From positions 13,854,501 through 13,918,500 of the forward strand of contig JAIOJX010000005.1 of NCBI GenBank assembly GCA_022376925.1: 64,000 nucleotides of DNA, in the 5' to 3' direction. The notes beneath the pieces are model-generated. The model was not told the DNA's origin. It ran no database searches and saw only the letters and a program-made list of their open reading frames with translations. The DNA is from Tragulus kanchil. Its lineage: Eukaryota; Chordata; Mammalia; Artiodactyla; Tragulidae. Below, in pieces: positions 10,551-22,043 of this stretch (the stretch's first letter is position 1; every line of letters starts with the position of its first letter). A program made the position numbers and the translations under genes.

Positions 10551-10661
10551 ATGGAGACTTCCCACAAGACGATGGAGTGCTCCTGGGCCCAGGCGTGTTC
10601 TTTCTTCCTTTCACAGAGAAGGGAGAAGGACCTAGTGTGGGAACAGAAGAAAAAAAGGTAA
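10551..10661 (+). CDS. Small ORF / exon-like segment, duplicate
   Basis: Copy of 9430-9540 at offset 1121. Two base changes alter the predicted peptide (HET to HKT and L to M), while the exon-like part 10617-10657 and its donor are unchanged. It exists because of duplication 4. Confidence 0.22.
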   Translation: METSHKTMECSWAQACSFFLSQRREKDLVWEQKKKR

Positions 10662-11048
10662 GTGCACCATCAAATCTCTTGTTTGTGTGACAAATCAAGA
10701 TCAATTAGACTGATGGGTAATTCATCTAAGACCATTCTCCAGCACACGTTGCTTAAAAATGAAACGCGATCTTTTTGCTGCTCTTGCCCTAGTGGGTGGC
10801 ATGATGTGGCCAAGCCTTTCCCCAACGCACATCCCAAAGCTGAAACCAATTCTGGGAGACTTCTAATGCAATCCCAGCTGAGATGCCAACTTGCAGCACG
10901 GCCTCAAAATAAGCCACCCGCGTTGTCACTCTTGCAGAAAGGTGGGCGCCGGGTCTAGGACCTTTGGCCATTTTCATACCTCACTGGTTTGTTGAGAAGA
11001 TCAATAAGATCACTTTGCCAAAGGCACTCAGCGTTCCCAAGAAGAAAG

Positions 11049-12105
11049 GTGCCACGTAAACAAAAGGATTATTAGGCTTCTGACTGTTGCTGAGCTCTGC
11101 GCCAGAACATAAAAGCTAGCTTTGGCAAGGTACCCATAACCAACCCTCGTCAGCACACCTGAGTGTCCAAATTTCTCCTTCCACCTAGGAGCCAAGGGGA
11201 GCGCCGGATGGCAAGCAGAGCTCTCTAGATTCTCAGGGAGAAGAATAGTAAAGCCTTGGAACAGGAAGGGAAGAGGAAGAGGAGATGAAAACTGACAAGG
11301 AAGGCGTGGGCAGGGGACAGGACTTTTCAGTCCACACCAGCCGGCTCCCTTGCGTTGCCGTCTGCAGTGCTGACTATGCTGGTGTTTGCAGGGCTGTGAA
11401 ATTTTCCACTTGGCCACCTGCCATTTCCACCCACCAAGGATCTAAGTGGCACACGGAGGCCCTGCTGGGAATGGGCTGGGTGATGTCTGTTTGTTTGTTG
11501 CTTTTAAAGAAAAGACCTATTCATATCCTGATTGAGTTTACTCTTGGTATCTGGTTAATTATTTTCCACACCTGGATTTCTGGATCTTTTCCCTTCCTGT
11601 AAGACAGGGCCAGGAACAACTTCTCCTGGGCCAATATCATTTTGACTTGTGTACTTTTGTGGAGTTTGACTTACAAGACTGGCTTTGGGGATGACAAGAA
11701 ACAGAAGTTAAATACTACTCTAGAATTCTGCTTGCTTTCCAAATCATCCACAAGTACCAGCCCTATTTTCCTTTCAAAGTCAAACATGGGAATCCCAGAA
11801 TTAGTATCGTTAGTATAGAATATTTTTGAGGCAAAAAATGTGATCTCTTATCTCAGAAAAAGGCAAGAATGAATAATATCAAAATTTAGGTTTGGAACTG
11901 GCAAAACGCTGTCAACTAGGCCTGGAAATAAAGTAAAAAATGGAGAGAAAAAAACTAGGATTAAGAGAGATAGGAGGTATCTGCTATGAATACAATTAAC
12001 CATGATTTTATAGTGAATTCAGTTTACAAATTTTTTTAAAATTAAGGTTATAATTGATACAAAACATCAAATTCATTTCAAGTCCACAAAGTGCTTTCTT
12101 ATTAA
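11049..12105. other. Unique sequence, nothing identified
   Basis: Single-copy DNA with no recognised repeat. The overlapping open frames at 11028-11417 (-) and 11285-11602 (+) lie on opposite strands and show no coding signature. Confidence 0.35.
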
Positions 12106-12290
12106 TTCATTCACTCACTGGACACATCTTTTACCAGGTTTTATGCTCATAATGGTGAACAAAGCAGACAAAGGACCATGCCATTAAAGGAGCTCACTGC
12201 CTCAAGACAGACATTAAAGCATCAGAATATGCCATTTTTAATATATGCCTAAAATTCAAAAGATCAGATAGGCACTTAGAAGGACAAATA
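12106..12290 (+). repeat. Old L2/MIR-type relic
   Basis: The string with tcattcactcactgg, 'atggtgaacaaagcagacaa' and 'ggagctcactgcctcaagac' resembles an ancient mammalian L2/MIR-type element. Diverged; family uncertain. Confidence 0.45.
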
Positions 12291-12844
12291 AACACTGTGA
12301 TTTGCCAATCACCCCATAATGGGGTACATCACTTAGAAGGCAGGTCTCTCTTACAAAAGTAGCACTTAAAACAGGGAAGCAAAAGATGAGCAAGAATTAC
12401 TAGGCATCGAATTCTAGGTGGAAGAAACAGCCTCTGAGATATGTGACCTGACTAGACCCATACTATTAGTTTCTGTTATTTCATCTTTTTTCCTGTAGCT
12501 ATTTCAATTGAGTCTCCTTGATCAGGAAAGGATCGACAGAACTGTTCTCAATTCCTGGAAACAAGAAACAATTCTGCTTTTCAGCTACTGGGGTATCAGT
12601 GCAACAGACACGAGTAATTTCTGCTAGACGAGCATCGTTCAGTACAGATATCATACTTGCTGTGGCTTCCTAATGCATCACAAATAACCCTATCGTCACA
12701 GTGAAATGAACCAGAGCTCCCCCTTCAAACCCACATCCCACAGCTGGAGTGAAGACCCATCCCCAAAGGGCGAAAAACAGATCACATTACATGTAAACGT
12801 AAAAAATAAAACACTTCTTAGTACCTTCTATTAGGTTCCAAATT
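12291..12844. other. Unique sequence, nothing identified
   Basis: Non-coding single-copy stretch before a SINE insertion. No repeat or exon-like signal noticed. Confidence 0.35.
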
Positions 12845-12852
12845 TGCTGGCT

Positions 12853-13115
12853 GCTTTTTTTTTTTTGGCCACTTCTATTGATCTTTCATTTATTTATCTT
12901 TGTTCTTTGGCCTGTGTGGGCCTCCCATCGCAGTGGCCTCTCTCACTGCAGAGCACTGGCTCAGGGCTCATGCGCCCCAGAGTGCTGCCTCGGCAGTCGG
13001 ACACATCGGTCCAGCTGCTCCAGCTGTATGTGGGATCTTCCCAGGCCAGGGATCGAACCGGCGCCCCTTGCACTGCAAGGTGGTGTCCTTACCCACTGGA
13101 CCACCAGGGAAGTCC
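12853..13115 (-). mobile_element. tRNA-Glu-derived SINE with target-site duplication
   Basis: On the minus strand it runs from the ggacttccctggtgg head at 13115 leftward, with a clear pol III B box (ggttcgatccc) and a tail of A residues (seen as T at 12855-12866). Direct repeats TGCTGGCT at 12845-12852 and 13116-13123 mark the insertion site. Open frames across it are shadows of the SINE. Confidence 0.88.
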
Positions 13116-15262
13116 TGCTGGCTTCCTCTTGACTATTGGGTTATCTTTATTACTTCTCTCCTGGACTGAAATGGCATCCCCCGCCGCCACTTTTCTAGAG
13201 TGTCTGTGGGCCTTCTCTTTCGGTTCTCAGTTCGGTATCTGTTTATTTACTCAGGGAAGCAGCAGGATGCAAAGAAATAAAAAGCCACAGAAATACTGTG
13301 TTCATTTGAACTGTCTTCTTGTTCCCTACTATCCTAGAGCTGGTACAACTTAATTTTTCCACCAAGGAAAGTCACTCGCTTGCTTTCTTCATTCTACAAA
13401 ACAAAGGAATCCTCAGACAGGCTCATTCAAGTTCTTCTGTGAATGGGGTGAGTTTGAAAGTCTGTTGGAAACAAATAAGCCTAACTTCTCTGTGAGTCTC
13501 TTTTCACTTAAGACACTGGATAAATACATAGTATCTTCTACACATTTGGTTTCTCCTATAAACCCAACTGTTAATAAGTTCCAAGTCATGAAATATAAGC
13601 CCTCACTTTAACTTTGTCATTCTGACATGCTTTAGCAAACTCAGGAAAAAACGAATGAGCAAGAAGAAAACCTTTTTGAAGCTGGGTTGTCCGAATACCT
13701 GCCACGAGACCCGGGAAATTATGCCAGGCTGACAGTTTCATCCTCTGTCCAGAGATGAAAATGACACAATGCCGATTTCTCCTTCCCCTGAGTGCCTGTA
13801 GCACTTACAGCCTCCACCACGGGCTCGCTTCAATTCAGCACTCTGTTACAGAGTCTTTTTATACTCTACTGGATTTATTTCAGTCCTGAAAGGTTCAAAA
13901 AGTTTATAAGCTCCTTGGTGAAAGAAACCCTGCCACGTTCTTCTTCTACAGTCTCATACTGTCGAGTTGAGGAGCCTGAATTTAAATTAAACAATCCATA
14001 TCCAAAACCAATTCTACAACTTAATGCTTACGTCAAAGGAAGCTATCATTTAAGCTCCTCTCTCTTTTCTCTGTCCTCTATGGAACTGGAGGTCCTCTTT
14101 GCCTCTATCCAAATGAGAGCCCTGCATGAACTCGAGAACAATTAAGTTTTTTTCACTTACCCTATGTAGTCCAAGGCGCCTTGCACTGCAAGGTGGTGTC
14201 CTTACCCACTGGACCACCAGGGAAGTCCTGCTGGCTTCCTCTTGACTATTGGGTTATCTTTATTACTTCTCTCCTGGACTGAAATGGCATCCCCCGCCGC
14301 CACTTTTCTAGAGTGTCTGTGGGCCTTCTCTTTCGGTTCTCAGTTCGGTATCTGTTTATTTACTCAGGGAAGCAGCAGGATGCAAAGAAATAAAAAGCCA
14401 CAGAAATACTGTGTTCATTTGAACTGTCTTCTTGTTCCCTACTATCCTAGAGCTGGTACAACTTAATTTTTCCACCAAGGAAAGTCACTCGCTTGCTTTC
14501 TTCATTCTACAAAACAAAGGAATCCTCAGACAGGCTCATTCAAGTTCTTCTGTGAATGGGGTGAGTTTGAAAGTCTGTTGGAAACAAATAAGCCTAACTT
14601 CTCTGTGAGTCTCTTTTCACTTAAGACACTGGATAAATACATAGTATCTTCTACACATTTGGTTTCTCCTATAAACCCAACTGTTAATAAGTTCCAAGTC
14701 ATGAAATATAAGCCCTCACTTTAACTTTGTCATTCTGACATGCTTTAGCAAACTCAGGAAAAAACGAATGAGCAAGAAGAAAACCTTTTTGAAGCTGGGT
14801 TGTCCGAATACCTGCCACGAGACCTGGGAAATTATGCCAGGCTGACAGTTTCATCCTCTGTCCAGAGATGAAAATGACACAATGCCGATTTCTCCTTCCC
14901 CTGAGTGCCTGCAGCACTTACAGCCTCCACCACGGGCTCGCTTCAATTCAGCACTCTGTTACAGAGTCTTTTTATACTCTACTGGATTTATTTCAGTCCT
15001 GAAAGGTTCAAAAAGTTTATAAGCTCCTTGGTGAAAGAAACCCTGCCACGTTCTTCTTCTACAGTCTCATACTGTCGAGTTGAGGAGCCTGAATTTAAAT
15101 TAAACAATCCATATCCAAAACCAATTCTACAACTTAATGCTTACGTCAAAGGAAGCTATCATTTAAGCTCCTCTCGCTTTTCTCTGTCCTCTATGGAACT
15201 GGAGGTCCTCTTTGCCTCTATCCAAATGAGAGCCCTGCATGAACTCGAGAACAATTAAGTTA
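13060..15262. repeat. Direct tandem duplication 5 (1113 bp)
   Basis: Bases from 13060 recur from 14172 with offset 1113. The second copy begins inside the SINE head ('ggcgccttgcactgcaagg', two bases short of the first copy). The first copy ends garbled after caattaagtt ('tttttcacttaccctatg'), where the second continues 'ataacttacccttcttc'. Substitutions include t/c near 13798 and t/g near 14065. Confidence 0.95.
14173..14228 (-). mobile_element. Truncated SINE head at the start of duplicate 5
   Basis: Only the 55 bases of the SINE head are present because the duplicated block starts inside the element. A SINE truncated from its body side and lacking its own tail and target duplication is what an assembly overlap would give. 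Confidence 0.7.
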
Positions 15263-15463
15263 TAACTTACCCTTCTTCTCCTCCATTCTTTCAACCCATG
15301 ATATGTTTAGTCACTAATGGCTTTTGGACAGTTGCCATCTCCTTTCGAGACGTACAGTCCCCTCCCCACCATCACCAGGAGCCTTTATCCTTGAGTCTCC
15401 TAGCTTTTCAAAAGTCATCATGAAGGAAGCCCTCGTGGTATAGGAAGGACGATGAGGATGCTC

Positions 15464-15662
15464 TGAGGCAGAGGTTCACCACCTGGCAGTGCCATCAGAA
15501 ATACCTGGAGGTCTTGTGAAACTGTGTGGCTGGGCTCCACTCCCCGGATTTCTGATCCAGGAGGTCTGCTGTCAGTCCAGAGAACCTGCCCTGTTACCAA
15601 GTTTCCAGGTGATGCCGAGGCTGCAGGTCCTAGGACCACACTTTGAGAACATCAGCTCTAAA
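15464..15662. mobile_element. MER5A-type hAT relic
   Basis: It has the familiar 'aggttcaccacctggcagtg' start, 'atcagaaatacctggaggtc', 'gggctccactccccggattt' and 'ccacactttgagaacatcag' end of MER5A, a short non-autonomous hAT-Charlie element. Moderately diverged, no coding capacity. Confidence 0.7.
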
Positions 15663-16364
15663 GTGAAAATCTTCCTGTCAATCCCCTAGCCGGACAGTGG
15701 CCAAGATCTTTAGAGTGCATTCATCACTCTAAGAGGATCAAGTTGGAAGGAGTGACACCTGTTTATTCCAAAGAAGTGAGAAATGACCACACAAACCCCA
15801 AAACCCGTACCACCTTTCTCATCTGGGAAAGCTCTCTGTGGTTCTTTGTCTCCTAACAGTTCCAGCTCCTGTTGGAGTCTGCCCTCTGTCGGTCCAGTTC
15901 TGCCCCCTGTCTCCCCTTTGGTCTTCTCCTCTCTACCAGAAACCCTATCAGAGCCTACAGACATACTCAATCACCGCTGTCCCTGAAAGGCCATTCCCAG
16001 ACTCCAGTACATTCCCAATGGACGTCACCTCTCACCCACTCACACGTTAATGTGTAGTATAAACTCCACGCTGTCTTTCATCCAGTACCTCTTAAATCCT
16101 CTGAGTTTGATTTCAACACTTCAAAAGTAAACTTGCTTCTCTTTTAAAAGTCAGGAATGCTCTCCCCTCTTCTGAATGGAGTGGTCTCTCCCTAACTGAC
16201 TCACTTATAATACTTGATAAGGGAGTTCCTTGAAAGTTCATTTTATTTAGGACTAGCATTGTTACCTCAACGGCATCTTTCTAGAATGACCTTTCCCCCA
16301 TATTCTTATTTGGGGTGGGTTTAGCCTCATGCCCTGAGTCCAAAGATGGGCATATGCAAATTAT
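15663..16364. other. Unique sequence, nothing identified
   Basis: Several overlapping open frames between 15710 and 16057 on both strands look like chance. No repeat recognised. Confidence 0.35.
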
Positions 16365-16532
16365 CATCACAAATCCTACTGTATGACACATGAAACTATA
16401 TTCAATATCCTGTGATAAACCATAATGGACAAGCATACAGAAAAGTTGTATATATATAGATACACAACTGAGTCACGCTGCCATATGGCAGAAACACAAC
16501 ATTGTGAATGTACTATACTTCAATAAATTTTA
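16365..16532 (+). mobile_element. L1 3' end, interrupted by a SINE (first copy)
   Basis: The text 'gaaactatattcaatatcct' through 'aacacaacattgtgaatgta' and 'ctatacttcaataaatttta' is the plus-sense 3' end of an artiodactyl L1. Its tail was the target for the SINE at 16533-16840, and resumes after it. Confidence 0.75.
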
Positions 16533-16840
16533 TTCTTTTCTCCTCTTTTTCTTTCTTCTTCTTCTTTTTTTCCCCCAAGTTTTGGCCTCTGCTATTTGTT
16601 CTTCATTTATTCATCTTCATCCATCTTAATCCTTTGGCTTGCGTGGGCCTCCCATCTCAGTGGGCTCTCCCACTGCAGAGCACTGGCTCTGGGCACATGC
16701 GTTCCAAAGCGCTGGCTCGTGTAATTGGACACACTGGTCCAGCCACTCCATGGCATGTGGGATCTTCCCATGCCAGGGATCAAACCGGCGCCCCTTGCAC
16801 TGCAAGGCGTACTCTTACCCACTGGACCACCAGGGAAGCC
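16533..16840 (-). mobile_element. tRNA-Glu SINE inserted in the L1 tail (first copy)
   Basis: A 12-bp direct repeat CAATAAATTTTA at 16521-16532 and 16841-16852 brackets the element exactly. On the minus strand it starts gggcttccctggtgg and ends in a T/C-rich (A/G-rich in its own sense) tail. The SINE is younger than the L1 it entered. Confidence 0.9.
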
Positions 16841-17503
16841 CAATAAATTTTAAATAAATAAAGATGGCATAAGATCGAGGCTTAGAGAATCAGAATACAT
16901 ATCCTTTCCATGATGACTGGATGTAGAGACGGGCATATAACCAAAGGCCCCTCTGACTGGAACTAAGAGGCATCAGGAAACATGGTCTACTCAGAGCCAT
17001 TTTTACCACCAGGGAAGCCCACACGAGGATGAAGCTCTGCAGCATGGAATGACGCTGAAAGGCAGGATGTCTGAGTCCTGGTGAGAGTGCATTCCCTCAG
17101 ATCCAGCCATGCCAAAAGGTAAGATTCATTCCCACTCCGTCCCCGGCCACCTCTCACCCACTCACACGTTAATGTGTAGTATAAACTCCACGCTGTCTTT
17201 CATCCAGTACCTCTTAAATCCTCCGAGTTTGATTTCAACACTTTAAAAGTAAACTTGCTTCTCTTTTCAAAGCTCAGTTGAAATGCTCTCCTAACTTCAT
17301 AGTAACTTGAATAAGGGAGTGGTCTCTCCTAACTGACTCACTTATAATACTTGATAAGGGAGTTCCTTGAAAGTTCATTTTATTTAGGACTAGCATTGTT
17401 ACCTCAACGGCATCTTTCTAGAATGACCGTTCCCCCATTTTCTTATTTGGGGTGGGTTTAGCCTCATGCCCTGAGTCCAAAGATGGGCGTATGCAAATTA
17501 TCA

Positions 17504-17657
17504 TCACAAATCCTACTGTATGACACAGGAAACTATATTCAATATCCTGTGATAAACCATAATGGACAAGCATACAGAAAAGCTGTATATATATAGATAC
17601 ACAACTGAGTCACGCTGCCATATGGCAGAAACACAACATTGTGAATGTACTATACTT
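17504..17657 (+). mobile_element. L1 3' end, duplicate copy
   Basis: Copy of 16365-16532 made by duplication 6, with the same SINE interruption. Confidence 0.72.
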
Positions 17658-17669
17658 CAATAAATTTTA

Positions 17670-17978
17670 TTCTTTTCTCCTCTTTTTCTTTCTTCTTCTT
17701 CTTTTTTTCCCCCAAGTTTTGGCCTCTGCTATTTGTTCTTCATTTATTCATCTTCATCCATCTTAATCCTTTGGCTTGCGTGGGCCTCCCATCTCAGTGG
17801 GCTCTCCCACTGCAGAGCACTGGCTCTGGGCACATGCGTTCCAAAGCGCTGGCTCGTGTAATTGGACACACTGGTCCAGCCACTCCATGGCATGTGGGAT
17901 CTTCCCATGCCAGGGATAAAACCCGGGCGCCTTTGCACTGCAAGGCGTACTCTTACCCACTGGACCACCAGGGAAGCC
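17670..17978 (-). mobile_element. tRNA-Glu SINE, duplicate copy
   Basis: Copy of 16533-16840 with the same 12-bp flanking repeat (17658-17669 and 17979-17990). Around 17918-17932 it reads aaaacccgggcgcctttg in place of aaaccggcgccccttg. These indel-type changes resemble sequencing error more than evolutionary substitution. Confidence 0.88.
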
Positions 17979-18289
17979 CAATAAATTTTAAATAAATAAA
18001 GATGGCATAAGATCGAGGCTTAGAGAATCAGAATACATATCCTTTCCATGATGACTGGATGTAGAGATGGGCATATAACCAAAGGCCCCTCTGACTGGAA
18101 CTAAGAGGCATCAGGAAACATGGTCTACTCAGAGCTATTTTTACCACCAGGGAAGCCCACACGAGGATGAAGCTCTGCAGCATGGAATGACACTGAAAGG
18201 CAGGATGTCTGAGTCCTGGTGAGAGTGCATTCCCTCAGATCCAGCCATGCCAAAAGGTAAGATTCATTCCCAGATTTTTTAATTGTGCT

Positions 18290-18890
18290 AGGACAGACAG
18301 AATTCTGAAGTGGCCTTCAGGAGTCCCTTGTCCCCTAGTGCACACACATCCTCTTCTAGTGATGTAATCAAACACAACATGGGTACTGCTGTTGTGAAGG
18401 ATTTGACAGACAAAATTAAGGTCCTAAATCAACAGAACGTAAAACAGAAAGCCTGTCCTTGGTGGGCTTGATCTAATCAGGAGCGCCCTTGAAAAGAACA
18501 GGCTGTTCCAGCAATGAGATTCAAAACATGAAAGATCCCAGTGGGGGCGAGGGGGAAATTTCATGTGGCAAGAAACTAGAGATGGACACCAAGAACTGAG
18601 AAGGATGCCCATCCCATAACCAGCAAGCGAATAAGGGTCTCAGTCCTACAACCACAAGGAAGTAAATGTTGCCAATAAGCACACGGCTTGAAAAAGGACT
18701 GCAAGCTCCAGATGAGGAGGCGGCCCAGCTATCCCCTTGATTTCAGCCTTAGGAAACTCTAAGTGGAGAACATAGCTACGCTGTGCTAATACATAGGCTA
18801 GACTTCCAGCCTACAGAAAAGCTGGTTTTAAACTGCTGAGTTTAGGATAATCCATTCTGCAGCAATAAAAAGCTAACACATAGGCAATAA
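18290..18890. repeat. Ancient interspersed repeat, class uncertain
   Basis: Pieces such as 'gacagacaaaattaaggtcc', 'ggtgggcttgatctaatcag', 'tttcagccttaggaaactct' and 'actgctgagtttaggataat' followed by gcagcaataaaaagctaaca recall a common old mammalian repeat whose end reads 'ccactaagtttgtggtaatt'. I cannot assign the family safely. Confidence 0.5.
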
Positions 18891-18915
18891 CAATAAATTT
18901 CTTTTTTGTTTAAAT

Positions 18916-21120
18916 CACTTTGGAGTCTTACTTGTCTCTCTCAACCAAAATGTCCCAGTGCTCTCAATTTCTGAGACAAGCCTGCTCTGATGGTCCTCAC
19001 AAACTCTGACCGCTGCGCGTCATTCCTGGCTTTTTACCCTGCCTCTTATGCCTTCTCACCCTGGGATATGTCCTCCCCAAGGTGGCATGTTCAAATCTCT
19101 TCTCTGTCTACAATAATTTCCTTGGATTGCAAATGGTTCTTAAATCTGTATCCTGGCTTCTCCACCAATTTATACTGCTGGATATGGGCAATATAAATAA
19201 ATGATGCCTGTTTCAAAACTTCCATTTTCCCCTCAAACCCGTTCTCCTCTTTTATTTCTGATCCACACTAATGGCACCATCCTGTTCTCTTTCTCCCATA
19301 GTCCATCCATCAGTCGTCAAATCCCATTAAGCATGCACTCTACGCCCACGCTGGTTCAGTCACTGTCTTCCCGTGGCAGCCTGCTAACAGGCTTCTGGCT
19401 GTCAGTGCTTTCCCTGTAGCACCAGCTCTGTTGGATCTCAAAGGAGAGTATACAACTTCCCCGTGTCATACCTTCATGGGTTCCTCCAGCTTGCTGAAAT
19501 CTCCTAAAATCTTATGGTGAAGACCTTCCCTACTGGCCCCAACACGCTTTTCCAACTTTATTTCCTACTTCTCCCCTTCTGCACGCTGTAGGAGACAAAC
19601 TGAGCTCCTCTCTTCACCTCCAAGAGCTCCCATTTCCACCCTCCATGTGAAAACGCAAGCCATCCCGAGCAAGACCCACTCAAGTCCCATTTCCATCACT
19701 CTTTCTTCTTCCTCCTGTGCTACCACTTTTTCCATCAGAAGTCTTTGTTTGTTTCTGGATGTGAACCCCTGTGGTCTTGGCTTATTTTTCTGAGGATACA
19801 TGTTCTTTTATTCCTTATCCTCAAATAGGCGCCATGTCTCCAGACAGGCTGCAGTGAACTCTAAGAAGGCAGGATAAGCGGCCTAATACCTTTGCAAATG
19901 GTCACCCTTTGATACAGACTTGGTGATTTCCTGTGAATGTGGCATTTTCCTTTCCTCTGGCATGTCCTCAGGTCTTCTTACTCTATGAGTTCCTTCCTGG
20001 TGAGGTGGAGAAAAATCTCGACACTTTGGAGTCTTACTTGTCTCTCTCACCAAAATGTCCCAGTGCTCTCAATTTCTGAGACAAGCCTGCTCATGTCCTC
20101 CCCTGACCGCTGCGTCATTCCTGGCTTTTTACCCTGCCTCTTATGCCTTCTCACCCTGGGATATGTCCTCCCCAAGGTGGCATGTTCAAATCTCTTCTCT
20201 GTCTACAATAATTTCCTTGGATTGCAAATGGTTCTTAAATCTGTATCCTGGCTTCTCCACCAATTTATACTGCTGGATATGGGCAATATAAATAAATGAT
20301 GCCTGTTTCAAAACTTCCATTTTCCCCTCAAACCCGTTCTCCTCTTTTATTTCTGATCCACACTAATGGCACCATCCTGTTCTCTTTCTCCCATAGTCCA
20401 TCCATCAGTCGTCAAATCCCATTAAGCATGCACTCTACGCCCACGCTGGTTCAGCCACTGTCTTCCCGTGGCAGCCTGCTAACAGGCTTCTGGCTGTCAG
20501 TGCTTTCCCTGTAGCACCAGCTCTGTTGGATCTCAAAGGAGAGTATACAACTTCCCCGTGTCATACCTTCATGGGTTCCTCCAGCTTGCTGAAAATCTCC
20601 TAAAATCTTATGGTGAAGACCTTCCCTACTGGCCCCAACACGCTTTTCCAACTTTATTTCCTACTTCTCCCCTTCTGCACGCTGTAGGAGACAAACTGAG
20701 CTCCTCTCTTCACCTCCAAGAGCTCCCATTTCCACCCTCCATGTGAAAACGCAAGCCATCCCGAGCAAGACCCACTCAAGTCCCATTTCCATCACTCTTT
20801 CTTCTTCCTCCTGTGCTACCACTTTTTCCATCAGAAGTCTTTGTTTGTTTCTGGATGTGAACCCCTGTGGTCTTGGCTTATTTTTCTGAGGATACATGTT
20901 CTTTTATTCCTTATCCTCAAATAGGCGCCATGTCTCCAGACAGGCTGCAGTGAACTCTAAGAAGGCAGGATAAGCGGCCTAATACCTTTGCAAATGGTCA
21001 CCCTTTGATACAGACTTGGTGATTTCCTGTGAATGTGGCATTTTCCTTTCCCTCTGGCATGTCCTCAGGTCTTCTTACTCTATGAGTTCCTTCCTGGTGA
21101 GGTGGAGAAAAATCTCGACA
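18916..21120. repeat. Direct tandem duplication 7 (about 1.10 kb)
   Basis: Bases from 18916 recur from 20022, with offset 1106 at the edge and 1095 inside. Extra bases in the first copy near 18985-19020 (tgatggtcctcacaaactc, gcgcgtc) are absent in the second. The second copy lacks a base at the lysine-free stretch near 19490 and shows one s/p-type substitution near 19360. The block is pyrimidine-rich and may contain a diverged L2 segment. Confidence 0.95.
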
Positions 21121-21455
21121 TGAACAATATGTAAATTGCTCCGTCAGTTGACCATAGAACCTCTTCTTCCAACTCCAAACTAAAGCTGACTTTCGGCATT
21201 TTCCCTGAGAGAGGAAGAGGAGTAGCCAGGGTGGCTACTGACTACAGAGTTCAGAAACGCCTCCTCTGCATAAGCTCAACCCAGGAGGTCCAGAGCTTCC
21301 GTCTGCACCCTGCTCACAAAGAACCATCCGTGGCCGTTACGGTGGGGGGCGGAGGGGGGGTGCCCAGAGCTCCTCTTACCAGGCACAGCAACAACAATGC
21401 AGAACTTTCCCAAGAGTCCATTCAGGTTTCAAATAAACTAGAGGGGGTTGTGGGA
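21121..21455. other. Unique sequence with a G-rich tract
   Basis: Single-copy DNA. A G-rich run at 21340-21361 (two long G runs) could support a G-quadruplex. No gene recognised. Confidence 0.4.
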
Positions 21456-21582
21456 TAGGAAATGGCAACCCACTCCAGCATCCTTGCCTGGACAACTCCA
21501 TCGACAGGGGAGCCTGGTGGGCTGCAGTCCATGGGGTCGCAGACAGTTGGACACGGCTGACGTGACTAAGCAACAACAAGGA
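21456..21582 (+). mobile_element. Bov-A body of a Bov-tA SINE
   Basis: The text 'ggaaatggcaacccactcca', 'ttgcctggacaactccatcg', gagcctggtgggctgcag and 'cagttggacacggctgacgt' is the plus-sense Bov-A body. The tRNA-like head is missing, so the copy is truncated at its 5' end. Confidence 0.82.
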
Positions 21583-22043
21583 GGAGCTGACCAGCGGGAT
21601 GAAGCCCAAACCTTGGGCATTCTGAAGAATATGACTCATTCATCCTATCGTGCCATCCCGTTTCAATCAACCAATCAGTAATGTGTGTGATTTATCCATT
21701 GTTAAATCTTTTTTCCCAAACTGGCACTCCCTGAATATCTAGCATGCACTTGGGGACATTCTCCCTGATATTAACTGGTTAGTGCTTAGGTAATGAAAAG
21801 TAAAATTAGCATCTGCTGAAAGAACATATAATCAGAGAGATAAACATGCTGGGGGAAAAAAAAAAAACATGATGAAACTTGGAAAAAAAATAACTCACGT
21901 TGATCCATGCCACTGTTTGCTAGGATTAGCACAGCTCATCACCAAAGGTAAGGCTTTCTCTACACACACACAGACCCGGCAGGTGTCTGTGTTTCTATGC
22001 TGGCTATATCTTCTTCCCGGTATAAAGCAAAGTTTGCTAAGAA
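21583..22043. other. Unique AT-rich sequence
   Basis: Single-copy, with an A homopolymer at 21856-21867. No repeat or exon-like segment noticed. Confidence 0.35.

Larger units (their letters stand above)
8816..11048. repeat. Direct tandem duplication 4 (1121 bp)
   Basis: Bases 8816-9936 recur at 9937-11048 with offset 1121. The junction is at 'ggaaaaaatatggtgcccag': the first copy follows 'cccaagaagaaagg' and then jumps back. A few single-base differences occur, such as cacgagacgctgg (9453) against cacaagacgatgg (10574 region). The left part overlaps duplication 3, so 7670-8030, 8816-9140 and 9937-10260 are present three times. Confidence 0.95.
16026..18272. repeat. Direct tandem duplication 6 (1.12-1.14 kb)
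   Basis: Bases from 16026 recur from 17148. The offset grows from 1122 to 1137 through an indel in 16140-16200 against 17265-17330, where text is reshuffled. The first copy ends 'gattcattcccactccgtcc' then jumps, the second continues 'gattcattcccagatttttt'. The duplication copies the L1 tail and its SINE with both target repeats. Confidence 0.95.

Noticed and set aside
12844..13353. 169-codon open frame on the plus strand
   Set aside because: Its first half is the reverse complement of a SINE; the cysteine- and tryptophan-rich peptide is the usual SINE shadow.
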